From Metaphire vulgaris (Eukaryota > Annelida > Clitellata > Crassiclitellata > Megascolecidae), in contig CM030863.1 in the NCBI GenBank assembly GCA_018105865.1, positions 514,501 to 578,500 on the forward strand: DNA of 64,000 nt, written 5' to 3'. The position numbers and the translations under genes are program-made. Each line of letters begins with the position of its first letter. The stretch's first letter is position 1. Under the pieces are notes generated by a model. The model saw only the letters and a program-made list of their open reading frames with translations. It was not told the origin of the DNA and ran no database searches. Below are positions 1 to 31,984 of the stretch, piece after piece.

Positions 1-109
1 AATGTGAACGATTTGAAATATCTAACTCAAATTCTTATTAAGTAAGTAAGTATAATAATAATAATCGTCATCTTGGTTAAGAAGACGAAACAATGACTAC
101 CAGTGCATT

Positions 110-272
110 CAGGGGCGGCGCTGGGTTTTGTTGGCTGGGTGGGTCTAATGCAATCTACACAACCAGGACCCAGCTCAGACTAGCCCTCCCCACAAAAAAA
201 TCAAAATTTCTCTGCGGATTTGCACGATTTGCTATGGTTACCCCTGCCCGAGGCCCCCTAGCGCCGCCCCTG
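110..272. mobile_element. hAT-like MITE with 8-bp target duplication
   Basis: Short non-coding element with matching 13-bp inverted ends (CAGGGGCGGCGCT at the left, its complement at the right). It is flanked on both sides by the perfect 8-bp direct repeat AGTGCATT (102-109 and 273-280). An 8-bp duplication is the hallmark of hAT transposases. The element has no coding capacity and would depend on a transposase encoded elsewhere. Confidence 0.85.
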
Positions 273-943
273 AGTGCATTGGAGTACATTACGATGTAAT
301 CAATCTGTGAGTATCTGATTGTGGCAACAGATCCCAGTGAGCATCATAATAACAAGTCATAAAGTTATGATTAGATTGAAATCAGATGATCACCAAACGG
401 AATGTTAACAGCTGCGTCTGAGCCTCTGAGGCCAATGCAGGCCTTCCATTTTAGGGCGGAGCTTCAAGGTAACATGGAAGTTTATTGACCAATCGTTAAA
501 AACTCTTGAACCGTCCCCTCCCGCACCCTCTCCCTTTCTCTTCCTTCTTACAATCGCTTGTCTTCAAATGTCGAGGTCGTGGGTTTGAAACTAAGTCACC
601 GTCTAATCAAACTTCTCGATTGTAATCGCTGAAATAAGAGATGCATCGATTATGCCTTCGGCCGATTATCGGTTTACTTCCAGTTGAAATAGCAGAACAA
701 TTATTACATTGCCTGAAATTACTGATTGGGGGCAATGAACCCATCTCGATTTTTCTATATCTATGTGCTTATGTAGTTCTGTCACTGGTTCGATTTATGT
801 GTAATTGTTATGTTAACCATAAAACTCAATATCACTTCTGAGTTCCTGTTAGAATAACTCTCCACTGCACGGCAGTTCCGGTAAAACCCAGCTTAAGACA
901 TATTTGAACGCATAAAGAACAAAACATGAATTGTTTGTCGCTA

Positions 944-982
<39 letters not shown>

Positions 983-1764
983 CAGAATTATTAAATGAAC
1001 TGTGAACAGAATTCACAAAATCATTTAACCCTAAGATGCGACCAATTGGCGACTCACGAATTCAATGTTCAGTCATTTTCTTAAAATGGCGATCGTCAAA
1101 AGTTCACAACTCACAGCTGTATTCACCAGTTAATGTACAACTGACATTCAAACTGAATCAACATCTGAATAGCTCTTTATAATAATCATTGTGGTACAAC
1201 AAGCGATTTATTTAAATGGCGCTATAGAAGTCCCCTTGTCAGTTGGCTATTTATTAAACCGTACGTCACTCTAACGGCTACTGCCTACTGCTTCAGCGTT
1301 AACGCATAATGCCAATGCCATCCGCAAAACTAAAAAAGACTGCCTTAGACAATTCAGAAAATAAGCAACAAGCCAAGATCACATTAATTGCTATAAAGTA
1401 AAGCAAAAGCTATATCATTGAAAGACATGTTATTTAATTTACGAGAGACTTGATATATGTTAGATCTCTTTGTGGATATGATCTCCTTCAACACTTAACG
1501 ATTATTTGTCTTTTTCTCTATTTATCTGCATTTGTTGTAATTAAAGTTTTACTTTCATTGATCAAATACAGTTTCCGCTCTCTCTTTCCGTTCTTGGGAA
1601 ATGTTTCTACATCAAACTCCCACTTGACCTCTTTCCACGTTTCCTTTATTTAGCCTAAGTTTACTGCGCTTGAAAAATGTTCTAGTGTCTTCCGTCTGTT
1701 GAAATGTGCCGATGATGAGAAACAGCCACAATTGAAATTCCTTCGTCTGCCTTTTGCCGCCGCC

Positions 1765-1809
<45 letters not shown>

Positions 1810-2040
1810 ACTGCTCAGACGAGACTGATGACGCTCGACCTGAAGGCGGGCAGAGACGCTGGACCCGGCTGCAGACGATCCATTTCGCTCGCTTCGACGA
1901 CCGGACAGTCCCCCTGGCGACCACAGTCCTGGTGCTTGGCGAACACCATTTCGTCGTCATTCGCCAGAGGGCTGCACGTGTGAAATCGCATCTTACGATA
2001 AGCCGCGATGCTCACCTGTACACGAGAAAAACATCGACAT
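273..2040. other. Non-coding flank 3' of the glutamate receptor gene
   Basis: I see no recognisable exon here. The stretch holds an (AAAT)n tract at about 946-981 and an (AG)n tract at 1767-1807. Open frames over the (AG)n run are low-complexity artefacts. Confidence 0.6.
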
Positions 2041-2209
2041 CAGGGGCGTAGCCAGGAATTTGATTTGGGCAGTATAATGTAATTGAGGGGTATACATCTT
2101 TAAAACTTTGAATATCTTAAACAACGCATTACAAATTTTAAGGTAGTCTGATTTTTTTTTTTGGGGGGGGGGTTATATACCGATATACTTCCCCGTCGCT
2201 ACGCCCCTG
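2041..2209. mobile_element. hAT-like MITE (CAGGGGCGTAGC ends)
   Basis: Ends are CAGGGGCGTAGC and its inverted copy. The flanks ATCGACAT and ATTGGCAT agree at 6 of 8 positions, consistent with an aged 8-bp duplication. No coding capacity. Confidence 0.75.
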
Positions 2210-2389
2210 ATTGGCATCAACATACCTAGGCGCAAACTTCTATTAGGTAGCTGGGTTCGATCCCTTCACTTTTTGAGAGGCTACCATAGAGCGAGGGAAG
2301 GCAAATAGAGGTCCCTACTTTTTCATTCAAGTCCACGCTAATGTGACAACAGATATTGTTGATGATAATACTGATGATGCATTATATTG

Positions 2390-2446
2390 TATACAGGGCT
2401 ATTTATTTAGCGCCATAAGCATAGCATAACCAAAGACAAGGGCGCT

Positions 2447-2505
<59 letters not shown>

Positions 2506-2510
2506 TGGCA
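2390..2510 (-). repeat. LINE 3'-end fragment with (GAT)n tract
   Basis: A conserved LINE tail motif (read on the minus strand, GCGCCCTTGTCTTTGG followed by GGCGCTAAATAAATAG) abuts a (GAT)n microsatellite at 2448-2505. A near-identical junction recurs at 3180-3256. Confidence 0.55.
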
Positions 2511-2539
2511 TTTAACTAATTCAAAGCATTAATATTAAG

Positions 2540-21869
<19,330 letters not shown>

Positions 21870-22663
21870 AATCTCATATTTCCGGAATGCTCAAGATGTC
21901 CCGACGCCAGACTATTCGGTCGAGTGCTTTTTCCATTTTTCCTAGGACGTCGTTGCGTGTGAATGATGCGTATCCCAGGGTGCAACGGAGCTCTTCGTAA
22001 TCAGTCGTTGGCCACGGGGAGAGGGGTCGTGTTCGTAAATTCGCCGAAGAATTTATATAGCGCCAGTCTGCCTTCGCGTAGAGAAAGAACCATTCGCTGG
22101 TGAGTGGGTCGTTGGTTCGAGTGTTGACCGACCGATGGAATGCAGCGGATTAGTAGCAAAGGGATAGAGGGCGAACTGCACGCAGTCCGATAAGACGAAG
22201 CACCGGGTGCAGTAAGGCGATTAAGGTCTTCTGAAAACCGATGTTTTTCGGACGATTTTATGCAATTGCCTGCGCTGATGACGAAACCATGCAATTGTTA
22301 CAAGTTAGGTGGAATTTCAGGTGAGGTCACGATGTCATTGAAGTATTTCAGGTCAGGTCAAAATTCTATCCAGGTAGGAACACCTGACACGAATACAGAA
22401 GACTATTTTTTTAAAACTACTGTAAACTTGGATGGATCAGCGTCACAGAAAGTGTTCTAAGATGTTTTTGATATGAAAAGCTCTTCAACTGTCTCGCCTT
22501 GCTATCAAATGCATGGAAGGTTTCTAGACTCCATTTATTAACCGACTTAATAAATCATATTATAGCGGTCAATTGATTTACTTTTGCTGTATGCATCTTC
22601 TTTCAGCATTCAATCAGTTCTCTTTCTTTCTATTGTATAGTCCGTCGTTGCAACTGCCTTAAC

Positions 22664-22845
22664 CAGGGCCGACCTTACGTTTAGCGGGGCCATGGGCGAG
22701 ATAGGGTTAGGGTCAATGACAAGGAAAGAGAAAAAGGTCGTCGACAATCGCGGGGCCCTTCGAAGACTTTGCGTGGGGCCTCTAGAGGAGCGGGGCCCCG
22801 GGGCAAAAAGGCCCGGTTTGCCCAGGCGACTTTCGGCCGGCCCTG
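22664..22845. mobile_element. hAT-like MITE (CAGGGCCGACC ends)
   Basis: Inverted ends CAGGGCCGACC / CAGGGCCGGCC; flanks GCCTTAAC and GTCTTAAC match at 7 of 8 bases. No coding capacity. Confidence 0.8.
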
Positions 22846-23154
22846 GTCTTAACTCGTTTCTCTTTTCTAACTTGTCGTGATCCAAGGGTTTGTTTTAGGC
22901 TCAACAAATTCCAGAATTTGCAACTTACAAAGCTATTTTTATATGATTTAAAACATCGCTCTTTCATTCCATCCTATTCCATCGTATTCCATTCTTATTC
23001 TATTCTCTTTCATTCTCTTCCATTCTTCTTTCGTTCTATTCTATTCTATTCCATTCTATTATATTCTCTTCTCTTCTATTCTATTCTACTTGAGCAAATC
23101 CTGGCATGTATCTTTGTTGGATGGATCGTGTCCCAACGCAGTCGTCCATTTGGA

Positions 23155-23200
<46 letters not shown>

Positions 23201-23279
23201 CGTCGTCTTTCCACTGCTCCATATGCTCTTCTCCATTTCCGTGAAAGGGTAGCGTGTCCCAAATGCTTGTCTCGTGTAG

Positions 23280-23640
23280 CCAGCTGAGCCGACGACGGAA
23301 TAGCAATTCATCGCAAGGGACGCGGGGCTTGGCCTCCCCCCCCTCACCCCCGCCCCCGCTCCCCCCCCACAAAGTGGCCGCGTCTGGCCACCCGCAGACC
23401 CCTTTCCACCGTTAATTCGCTCTCGGCCGAATAATGCGCCGACGTCACGGAAAGACCCGAAAAGCGCGATTACTGCGGTCATCGGACATCGCTAAGCCGG
23501 GTACGAGGTCTTAATTATAATCTCCCTGCTCCCCGTACGAACGCCGCCCCCGAAATGAGGGACGTCCATCATCCGTCGCAACTACGCCGCGTCCTCCTCA
23601 GACTCAGCCTCCGATCTCTTGCGTTGTTGTTCGCCTTAAG
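23280..23640. promoter_or_regulatory. CpG-rich stretch, candidate promoter region
   Basis: Locally high GC with many CG dinucleotides and a GACGTCAC CRE-like half, about 1.5 kb upstream of the receptor start codon on the minus strand. The promoter role is a guess from composition and position only. Confidence 0.25.
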
Positions 23641-24918
23641 TTTATGACGGCGTTTTTTGATGAGTTTTTTCCCCCGAGGCGCTGCAGTCACGTGGTCGGT
23701 CAGGAGAGGGTGACCCGGCCCCCCAGTTAATGGGGAGTCTCGGTGATTGGGTGTTGAGAATTTGTTGGGTTTCTGGGCGTTTCAATGACGTGCGTTTTGC
23801 TGTCGTTCCACGTGACGGCGTGACACACACACACACACACACACACATCTCTGTCTGTCTCTGTCTCTCTCTTCGCGAGTCTAATGCCTTTATCATCAAA
23901 AGTAATTTGAATTCAATTTCTTATCGGAGGAAAGTGGTGATCGCACATAAATTTGGTCGACAATAGAACTCAGAATTTTTGAACCGAAGAATGCATCTGT
24001 CACGTGGTCTTGCCACATCGCTCTTAATTATGCATGTCGGTTATTCGCGTTTCATAAATATTTTGGATCTTATTATAGATCATCAATAAAAGACCAATTT
24101 CATAATTTAATGTGCTATGCTGTGACTGCCGTTCGTTTATGAAAATGCCTTCTAAAATGCGTCGAAATTAAATATTTCCTGGCAAAATAATATTTAGCTA
24201 CAGTATAATGACCAAATGACCAAGAATTGATGAAATAAGAATGTAGCGATTATAAGCAGACGATGAGAACGCTATAGAAAGCGAAAACTATCTCATTATA
24301 TGAGACACTTTTTTCTGCCACAAGGTGCTCAGAACCCTTTTTTCTCCAGAATTTTGTCTTTAAAATTTGAATTAATTGCATAATTTTTATGGCTTTCAAG
24401 TTCCAGCCAGATTCATGGAATGACCTGATATCAATTTTCAATTTTCTTCCACCTTTTAATTAAGGTTTAAACCGCAAGGAACATTAACAACAACAACAAA
24501 ACAAAAACAGCGCTATATAAATACAACATTAAAAACAATTCGGACATAGAAAAAATCACTGATCCTATCACGATAGCAGTTGTCTTTTCTGGTTCGAGTT
24601 GTCGTAATTGTTCGATTAATCAAAAAGCAGCTTCGAAGTCTCGTCTTGCGAATATCTGAGATTTCGAACGAGCAACGGTCCTGCCTCGATGCATCATAAG
24701 CCCTGTGACAATTCAGATGATGAGGATTTCACTCCAACAGACATCAAAACACGTCACGTATATTGCACATTAGCTCTCTGCTTGTCTCTCTCTCTCTCTC
24801 TTTCTCTCTGTCTCTCTGCCTGTCTGTCTGTCTATGTCTGTCTCTCTCTCCTTCTCTCTTCTCTCTCTCTGTTTCTCTGTTTCTCTCTCTCTCTGTGTCT
24901 CCTCTGTTTCTGTCTCTC

Positions 24919-24957
<39 letters not shown>

Positions 24958-25757
24958 GTCGATGTTCCCACTGCACCATCGGCATTTGAAGTCTGCGAAT
25001 CATCGAGCGTGCCTCGAACCGGAAGTTGCCGACCGTCGTTTCCGGTTCCGGTGAGAGTCATTAACCCGACTGGAGGACGACGCGTTTATTCACTCGGCCG
25101 AAACATTACGACGAAGAAGAAGACGACGACGACGAAGAAGAAGAAGAAGAAGGAAAGATCGGAGGAACACAGAGAGAGACTGGGGAGGAAATCGGCGACC
25201 GAGTCACGGCGGATTAATCGCCTGTGTACAACATACATACGAACATTTCTCGGATCTAAAGAGAGGCCGACGACACATCAAGAGCCTCACTAAATGGCTT
25301 AATTGGACCTTTTCAAAAAGACCCCAAATTCCCCACTGATACATTGGGGGCATACTGTTCCCGTGCCCATCAAACGACTCCAATCCGGCAAAAGACAAGC
25401 ATTGGAAGACAAATGGATGAAGCGAAAAACAGCAGTTGTCATTCCAATCGAGTAACTTTTTCATTTATTAATTATCAGCATTTCTAAAAACAGAATTTCC
25501 AGCTGTAAGTGTCTCTTATACGAAGCTACGCAAAGACTTTTCTCGTGAATTTTGGATGAAATGAAACTTTTTGACTTATTTGGGAAGCTCTTGCCAAATG
25601 TCTGTCACCCCCACCCCACCCCCGCCCCCAGGAAACTACGAACAACGAATTGATTACTCACGTTTTTTTCGATCTGGATTCAACGTTGTGTCATTACTCC
25701 AGTCATTTGACACCATGGCGAACTATTGTAGGCTACTATTGTCAGTTTAATAATCAT

Positions 25758-25813
<56 letters not shown>

Positions 25814-25967
25814 CCATCTTTAGAGCATTTATAAAATTATTTAGTTTACATAAAACATTTATGCAAGTATGCAGAAAAACATCAACCATGATTTCTTATA
25901 GAAATTCCTCCAGGCAGTCCATCAAACTACGCTTTATGATATCAAATGTCTCTCTCTCTCTCAAATT

Positions 25968-26132
25968 CGGATCAGGATATTCGGCGCCCGGGGAAAAGTC
26001 TGTCTGACAAGCAAAAAGGTCCTCACATCTTATCGGCGCCCTCAACTCTCTCTTCTTAGTCGAGCAAAAAAAGGTCCTCACAAGTGACAGCAGCCAAATT
26101 TAATTTTTACGGGGACAGAAGATCCGCCTCTG
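25968..26132. mobile_element. Degraded hAT-like MITE related to 43.8 kb element
   Basis: Contains GGCGCCCGGGG and two A-rich GCAAAAAGGTCCTCACA-type blocks, and ends GATCCGCCTCTG, the inverted end of the element at 43814-44087. The left end is truncated; flanks CTCAAATT and CTCGAAAT are similar. Confidence 0.55.
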
Positions 26133-26400
26133 CTCGAAATAGAAAAGTCTGTCTGGCTTATGACCTTGTCAGCCTAGGACATCAGTTTAACTTTACAAAG
26201 AAAGAATCTTTTAAATATTAAATTCAACTCTGTTATGTCGACAGCAAACGAATAACATTAGAGGCTCAGCACAACATAAGCTCCATCAACAGCACGCATT
26301 TCTAAGGTTTCTGCTTAATTCACTGGAAATATAAATTTGAAATGTCGTCATATTGTTGCTATCGTTACGGTTGCCATGGCGTCTGCGTCTGGTGCGTGCT

Positions 26401-26771
26401 TCAGATGTTGTTGTTGTCGCCGTAGACGTTGGGAGGAAGAAGAGTTTCAAACGTGACGTTGCAGTAGTCAAGGCTCTGGCTGGCCTCTTTAGATCCGTCC
26501 TCTGTCCTTAGACTCCAGTAGAATCCTGTGGCCGGATTTTGCTTCCGGTCCGCGTCCAGATTGTTGTAGGCCTAAGTGTCTCCTGGAAGCGTTGTCGAAT
26601 TGATGTCTTCGATCTCAGCGTAGTTACACGACGATCCGCCAGGGGCGCTGTTGCTCGAAGTGCTGACGACGTCCGGCGATTGGTCGACGACGTCGGTCAC
26701 GTGATCCTCGTCGGTAGAGAAGCGGCCATCTTTGTCTCCAATGGTTTTCTTGCGCTTCAGAGTTCTGTTCT
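26401..26771 (-). CDS. IgSF receptor exon: cytoplasmic tail with internal TAG
   Basis: Acceptor TTCCATCAG, 371 nt to TGA at 26403-26401. Basic NRTLKRKK start, acidic Ser-rich middle, NYAEIEDINSTTLPGDT, then TAG (26574-26572), then in the same frame AYNNLDADRKQNP through NVYGDNNNI and the final stop. The sequence after TAG keeps a receptor-tail character. Confidence 0.7.
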
Positions 26772-27730
26772 CTGATGGAAATAATTCACAATTAAATCTC
26801 GTAAAGCAATTTAGTGTTTTATTTGCGATATCAAAGCAAAGTACAATTTCCACAGAAGAGAAAAATAAATACGTAGAGATGAAAACGGTGATGAGTGAAC
26901 GAGTCAGTCAGTCGGCAATTAAGCAAGTAAGTAAATCGAAGCGATTCCCACAGCCATGCTCGATAGGCGTCTAGACACATTGTAACAACACGCCCGAACA
27001 CGATCGCTTAGATATTCAGTTCCAAATTCAAAATTCCGAATATTGATATAGCGCATTTACCGCGACTTAATTAGGACAGCATCAATGCATTCGTTTTATT
27101 ATGAAGGTGAACGTACGTTTGACCTCTGAACCTTAAACAGACAAACGCATACTTGTCAAGGTCGTTCGTTTATAGATGACGACAGCGATTACCATGGCAA
27201 CGGCGATGACGCCAGAAAATCCAACCGCAAACGTCGTCTGCAGATGTCGTGTTGAGTCTGAAGAAATCAATTCGTATTAACCCCTTAACTGGGGACCCAG
27301 GATATATCCGTCCATTTTACACTGAGTTACAGTTAAATACACGGTTAAGGGGTTAATTCCATGAGTCTCGTTTTCATCATCTTATGAAGTCCTTTGATTA
27401 ACGCTCATTTTTACTGTACCAATTATTTCCTATGCGCCATTATTGCATTCGCGTTCATAAAACCTATCGCCTTCCTCGATAACTGACTTACCCACTGCTG
27501 ACCCTGCCTAAATTATCTCCCCCCAACTTTCGGCCATTTCAAATTTAGATTAAGCGCCTAATAATAAGCCCTGCTTTTACTTTACTTTTACAGAGGCCCT
27601 ACATTTGAAAGCGCTCTATAAATTCATATTCCCATTTTACATTCATATTTTACCTACTTATACAGTTAGGCTAGTTATTATATTGCTTTCATTCGTCTAA
27701 CACAAATTTTGAATATGCATTCTGCAATGC

Positions 27731-27766
<36 letters not shown>

Positions 27767-27830
27767 TAAATCGTCTGTGACAATGGTTTGCGCACCGCTT
27801 GAGTGTAAAGATATTTATAAATACCTCTCT

Positions 27831-27875
<45 letters not shown>

Positions 27876-30614
27876 TTAATAATATTAATGTGATTTAAGG
27901 TGGTTTAAAAGGTTAAGCCTGTGTGAAAACCACTGTAGTAACTCTCCGCAATCAATAACCTAATTTATCGAGATATAGCCTTTGAATCCGTTTACCTTTT
28001 CAACTGTCACTCCCACCTCGTCCAAACTGTTCCATTTGTCCACAGCCATTGCACTAGAGAAATTTTCTTTCTTTCTTGGACCCACCCTCTGCTTAAACAA
28101 TTTGCATCTGTGGCCTCTTGTGCTGCTCTAGATCGAAGGTGCCAACTGATCTCCTACCTTCGTTGTTGATAGTAAATAGGAATTATTCGTCGATGGACCC
28201 GGCGATGTTCCTGGCTGTGCATCTGAACCGATGAATCGTTTTGTCATTGAGAAATGTCGGCGAATTGAAGACGAGGTCTGGTCCGTGGATTATGACGTCA
28301 TTTGGTTTTGCCAGGTTCTGCCATTCGTAGTCTGGAAGGGATTTCCCTCTGCCATGCAGGAAACTACCTCCCCCATTCTGAACTGCTGGCTGTTCGAAGA
28401 GAACTTCAGATTTCTGGGACTGTCTGCAATTAGACGAACAAACTGGTATTCAAAAATCCAACGATTCTGATTTTAACAGCATCTATTTACTCCTGTTTAT
28501 GAAGATTGAAACCGTGGCGCAGTGGTTAGTCAGTTGAACTGCCCGTTGTTTGGCCAGGAGTTGAAACCTTAGACAACGGCAGAAGCATTTAAGTTTCTTC
28601 TCCTTCTGGTTGTCACCCGGTTGTAAGCAATAAACTGTAAACTACTCAACCGAGGGAAAGACTGGTACAGAGATGGGTTGGGTTGGGTTCGAATGGGTAA
28701 GTTTGTTTCATACTTTTCTCCATATTTATGGTGGGTTTGGTCAGAAAATAAGTCATAGCTAAAGAAATTGCAATGTATTGCGGTGGGTCGGGGTTGGGTC
28801 AAGTAACCCAATTGCCGCGGCATGGGTTGGGTTGGAGATTTGATGAGTTGGGTTCTAAAAATGGACCAATGACCATATCTGAGCTGGCATCATCCTCGTT
28901 TCAGTCGTTACCAAGTTACCTGAATAGGTCAGCACTGCATATATTCCTTATAAGAACGACGATCGATGCAACTTTGTTTTCTACATCTCTATCACACCTA
29001 CATACTTACACGACACGTTGAGACTCTGAGAACGCCATCTGTCGACGTACTCCGGAGCACGACTGTCTTCGAATTCTTCTGTCGCAGACGGTGTCACTTC
29101 GAAACGAGTGACGCAGACAAAGATCTGGTCATGCAGCGAAGAATCGACGAGTGATTCCAAACAGCTCGTCACTCGGTCATGCGTCGCAGAACTGTCACTC
29201 GTGACTCGGAAATCGGTCTTTTCCAGAACACCGTTTTTCGTCTCCTTATACCAGACCATGGAAGGTTTCCATGTTCCTCTGAATTCAACGGAGCACCGCA
29301 GAGTAATGGTCTCGTTTTCACGCAGGAAACCGTTCGTCAAATCGGGGCTGGAGTTGCAAATGGGATTGGATGCTATAGGAAAGGCATAAGCATAGAACTG
29401 TAGATATATAACGTCCTCGAGATAGTTTCTTTTCAAATCGTAGAATACTTCAATTGGTCGTCAAAATTCGATAGAAGAATTACCGTTCTTGAATTTTCAG
29501 GATGACACCAAAACGGGCGCAAAATAAATCCAATCACTGCATTGTCAAGTAACGTGTAGGACTTTTTTGACGTGTAAACGCTCTAATATTCGACTAACTT
29601 CAATCGCTACAAATAGGGTTGTCAAAGTAACGCGTTTAAGAAGAATTGATCGCAATTTTACAACAAATTAGTAGCAATTAAAAATGTTAGCGCATTTTGA
29701 AGCGACTGTCTTCTTGAACACCGAGTCTTAAGATAACTGGTTCATTGTATAGACTGATACTATAGGCATTATTGTAGTGGCGCTATAGAAGCTGATTGTT
29801 TGATTAGTTGATAAAAGGGATGGATATGCAATTGCGCAATGGTTGTTTGGTGGGGACAATTAGTTTGCTATCGTTTGAAATTTTGATGTCGGAGAGCATA
29901 AATTTAGGAAGAATTTATAGTGTGGTGTAAAATGGCAGAGAGGTGTATCATTTCGAACGCTGTAGACTCGAGCAAAATTTTAGGACGGGACTAAATTAAT
30001 TGTGCTGACAGGATTTGATGCAATGAACATGGGGACAGATGAAAATGTGATTTTCATCCTAGAAATTGTTCAATGTGCTGAAATATCTACGTATTTATAC
30101 ACCGACTGTCCAACAGTCTTTCCATTGTCATCTATGACAGAGTCTACGACTAATAAACGTAACATTTTCTGTTAAGAGTAGGCTAAACGCTTTTAATAAT
30201 GTACTTGCTAGTTTAAGTAGCATTTTAATTGCTTGAGTATAGCGTCTTGGGTTTAAATGTGCTACTAACCTAACACCGTTAGCTGTGCGCTGGCTTTCAG
30301 GAAGGTGGCATACTGAGAGACGTCACGGTTAACGGTCACTTTACAGATGTACAATCCAGCGTGTTCGATTTTCACCGATCTCGTATAGAGGTCATGTGAT
30401 CCGTTATGACCAGGAATCAGTCCAAACTCACGATATTTCTCCACAGTTCCCGTTTCCCTTGCGTTTATGAGATTCTCGTTCTTCTCCAAAGGCAAGGCGT
30501 GGTACCAGCGCAAGGGGGCATTTGTAGAGTTCGTTCCGCATGAGATCCGAAATGTGCTGCCCCTCACTATCGCTGTATTTCTCGGTCGAATTAAGATGAC
30601 GTCACCGCAAATGA
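26401..30614 (-). CDS. IgSF transmembrane receptor, three Ig exons, TM, tyrosine tail (gene span; possibly decaying)
   Basis: A type I cell-surface protein by layout. Five exons, all with phase-1 borders as usual for Ig genes: Ig domain 1 (30614-30270), Ig domain 2 (29372-29010), Ig domain 3 (28423-28158), membrane exon (27257-27153) and cytoplasmic tail (26771-26401). The tail has NYAEIEDI and AYNNL tyrosine motifs of the YxxI/YxxL kind, but the residue before the first does not make a classical ITIM. A signal peptide exon above 30,614 was not found. Three defects: one base missing in exon 3, an in-frame TAA near the end of exon 3, and an in-frame TAG in the tail. The frame on each side of every defect remains family-like, so recent decay or sequence error are both possible. 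The ligand is unknown. Confidence 0.75.
27153..27257 (-). CDS. IgSF receptor exon: transmembrane segment
   Basis: Acceptor TTTCTTCAG, donor ACAA|GTATGC, 105 nt, phase 1 to 1. Encodes TTFAVGFSGVIAVAMVIAVV followed by IYKR, a single-pass helix with a basic stop-transfer. Confidence 0.85.
27732..27990. repeat. (CA)n, (AAT)n and dispersed repeat copy
   Basis: (CA)n at about 27,732-27,764 and (AAT)n at 27,834-27,885, then a copy of the GATTTAAGGTGG...GCCTGTGTGAAAACCACT repeat. Intron between Ig domain 3 and the membrane exon. Confidence 0.7.
28158..28423 (-). CDS. IgSF receptor exon: Ig domain 3, frameshifted
   Basis: Acceptor AATTGCAG, donor G|GTAGGA. Encodes VVSCMAEGNPF then, in the next frame, DYEWQNLAKPNDVII and RFRCTARNIAGSIDE, the classical I-set C-x-A-x-GNP-x-P...W...C pattern. 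The length is 266 where 267 keeps phase; the missing base lies near 28,333-28,340. A TAA (28185-28183) then interrupts the last strand. Confidence 0.75.
28505..28640 (+). mobile_element. tRNA-derived SINE remnant
   Basis: An A-box-like TGGCGCAGTGG at 28515-28525 fits the RNA polymerase III consensus TRGCNNAGTGG. A degenerate B box (GAGTTGAAACC) follows about 35 nt later. It sits in an intron of the IgSF gene. GGGTTGGGTT-rich sequence follows at 28,670-28,860. Confidence 0.6.
29010..29372 (-). CDS. IgSF receptor exon: Ig domain 2
   Basis: Acceptor CCTATAG, donor TCGT|GTAAGT, phase 1 to 1, 363 nt. ITLRCSVEF, MVWYKETKNG and QIFVCVTRFEV give the Cys-Trp-Cys signature. Potential N-glycosylation at NETI and NVSC. 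Confidence 0.85.
30270..30614 (-). CDS. IgSF receptor exon: Ig domain 1
   Basis: Acceptor GTGTTTCAG, donor TTAG|GTTAGT, phase 1 to 1, 345 nt. Shows the Ig fold pattern: FRISC, RWYHALPL, then HAGLYICKV, with a closing strand SAQLTVL. Confidence 0.85.
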
Positions 30615-30873
30615 CTGAAACACGTAGTCAGGTAAACATGAAGCCGCAATTATATCCGAAATTATTATGATGGGATAAAACCGCGTCAGTAAAATAACGA
30701 AAGTGATGGTGACAATAGCTAAGTGTTGAAAGTCTGTGTATAGAGAATTCTGAAATAAACATTCATTTCTCATTCTGTCTTACTCCGGAAAGACAAAATG
30801 GCAAAACAATTCGTTCGACTTTCTCTTAAATTTATGATATCGCAATAATATGCCTCAAGCATTATTACAGTGG

Positions 30874-30914
<41 letters not shown>

Positions 30915-31984
30915 CTTATACATACATATATATATATCCTATACACACATATATATACATATATATATGACATAATCACCGGTTTTTAGTAGAAATACCA
31001 TCAGAAGCATTTTGAACAACATTTCTTGAACTGTGTCGCATCTCCGAATGCAGCTTCTGCTTCGTTAATAAGATACTTCTATATAACCATCTGCATCACG
31101 GAAATAAAGTTTTTGATATGAGGAAACGAAAAACGGAGTAATTTAATAGAGGCAATTTATCATAATTACGACAGTGATAATTATGATAGTTTGCGTTGTC
31201 GATATTTATCTAGGCCTAGACTTCTGACAAATATTGCATCAATGGTCCAACCATAGCAAATTTAACGACAGATGAAAAAGCAGAAATTAAAATGGAAATA
31301 TTAACGCATTTCTATGAATCGTCAAAAGCGTCAGTGGCAAAGGACATCATTATGTTTTGCTGAATCAGTATTTTCAGTGCGTTGATTATTTCCACGAGGC
31401 GTGGACATGAAATTAGTGAAATTAGATGATGATTAGTGCGTCACAGTTAAGACGCTATATAAATTGAAGATATCAGTTGTAAAGTGTGTCTTATCGTGAC
31501 GAATTGTAACTAGTCGAGAAGTACCATTTAGTGTGTCTCTACATCACGTGCACATCAGCACCACAGTGTACTGTAAAAAGGCAGACATTTAGACAGTCAG
31601 ACAGACATCTTTACATTTTAATCTTGTCTGAGCATGACTCGAGAACTATTGACAGATCGATCAACCTTTGTGCCTGTTAAGACAAGCTCACCTGTCATCT
31701 AACTTATTCTAAACGAAACTTACATTCAATAATGTGCGAAACGGATGATAATCTCTTGGCAAGATTTGATCGAATTTTTGGTGAAAATGAATAACTTTCT
31801 GGTTCTGATTTTGAGTCTTTCAAACGCGTTTCTGAGTAAGTTGTAGATTCTGTCTTAGATTCAGTTGACAAATAAATAGATTGCATTGAATTCATAATCG
31901 ACTTATACAGTGAACACCAAGAGTAACTGGTATATTTCTAAATGCCTATAATTTGTCTCTCGGCACATGTTGGGTTTCTTCTAT

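Larger units (their letters stand above)
21870..26400. other. Intergenic region between receptor start and IgSF gene
   Basis: Contains the likely 5' flank and promoter of the AMPA receptor gene (minus strand), a MITE at 22.66 kb, ATTCC/TATTC-rich and CT repeats near 23.0-23.2 kb, a GC- and CpG-rich stretch at about 23.28-23.64 kb, and CTGT repeats at 24.78-24.96 kb. An (AAT)n run lies at 25.76-25.81 kb. No gene is recognised. Confidence 0.5.

Noticed and set aside
24689..25293. Overlapping frames with RETDRQTDRQ-type repeats
   Set aside because: Generated by CT/CTGT repeats; no match to a known family and no exon signals.
25204..25464. Cys- and Trp-containing minus-strand frame
   Set aside because: No domain signature, no phase-compatible neighbours, and no repetition elsewhere in the window.
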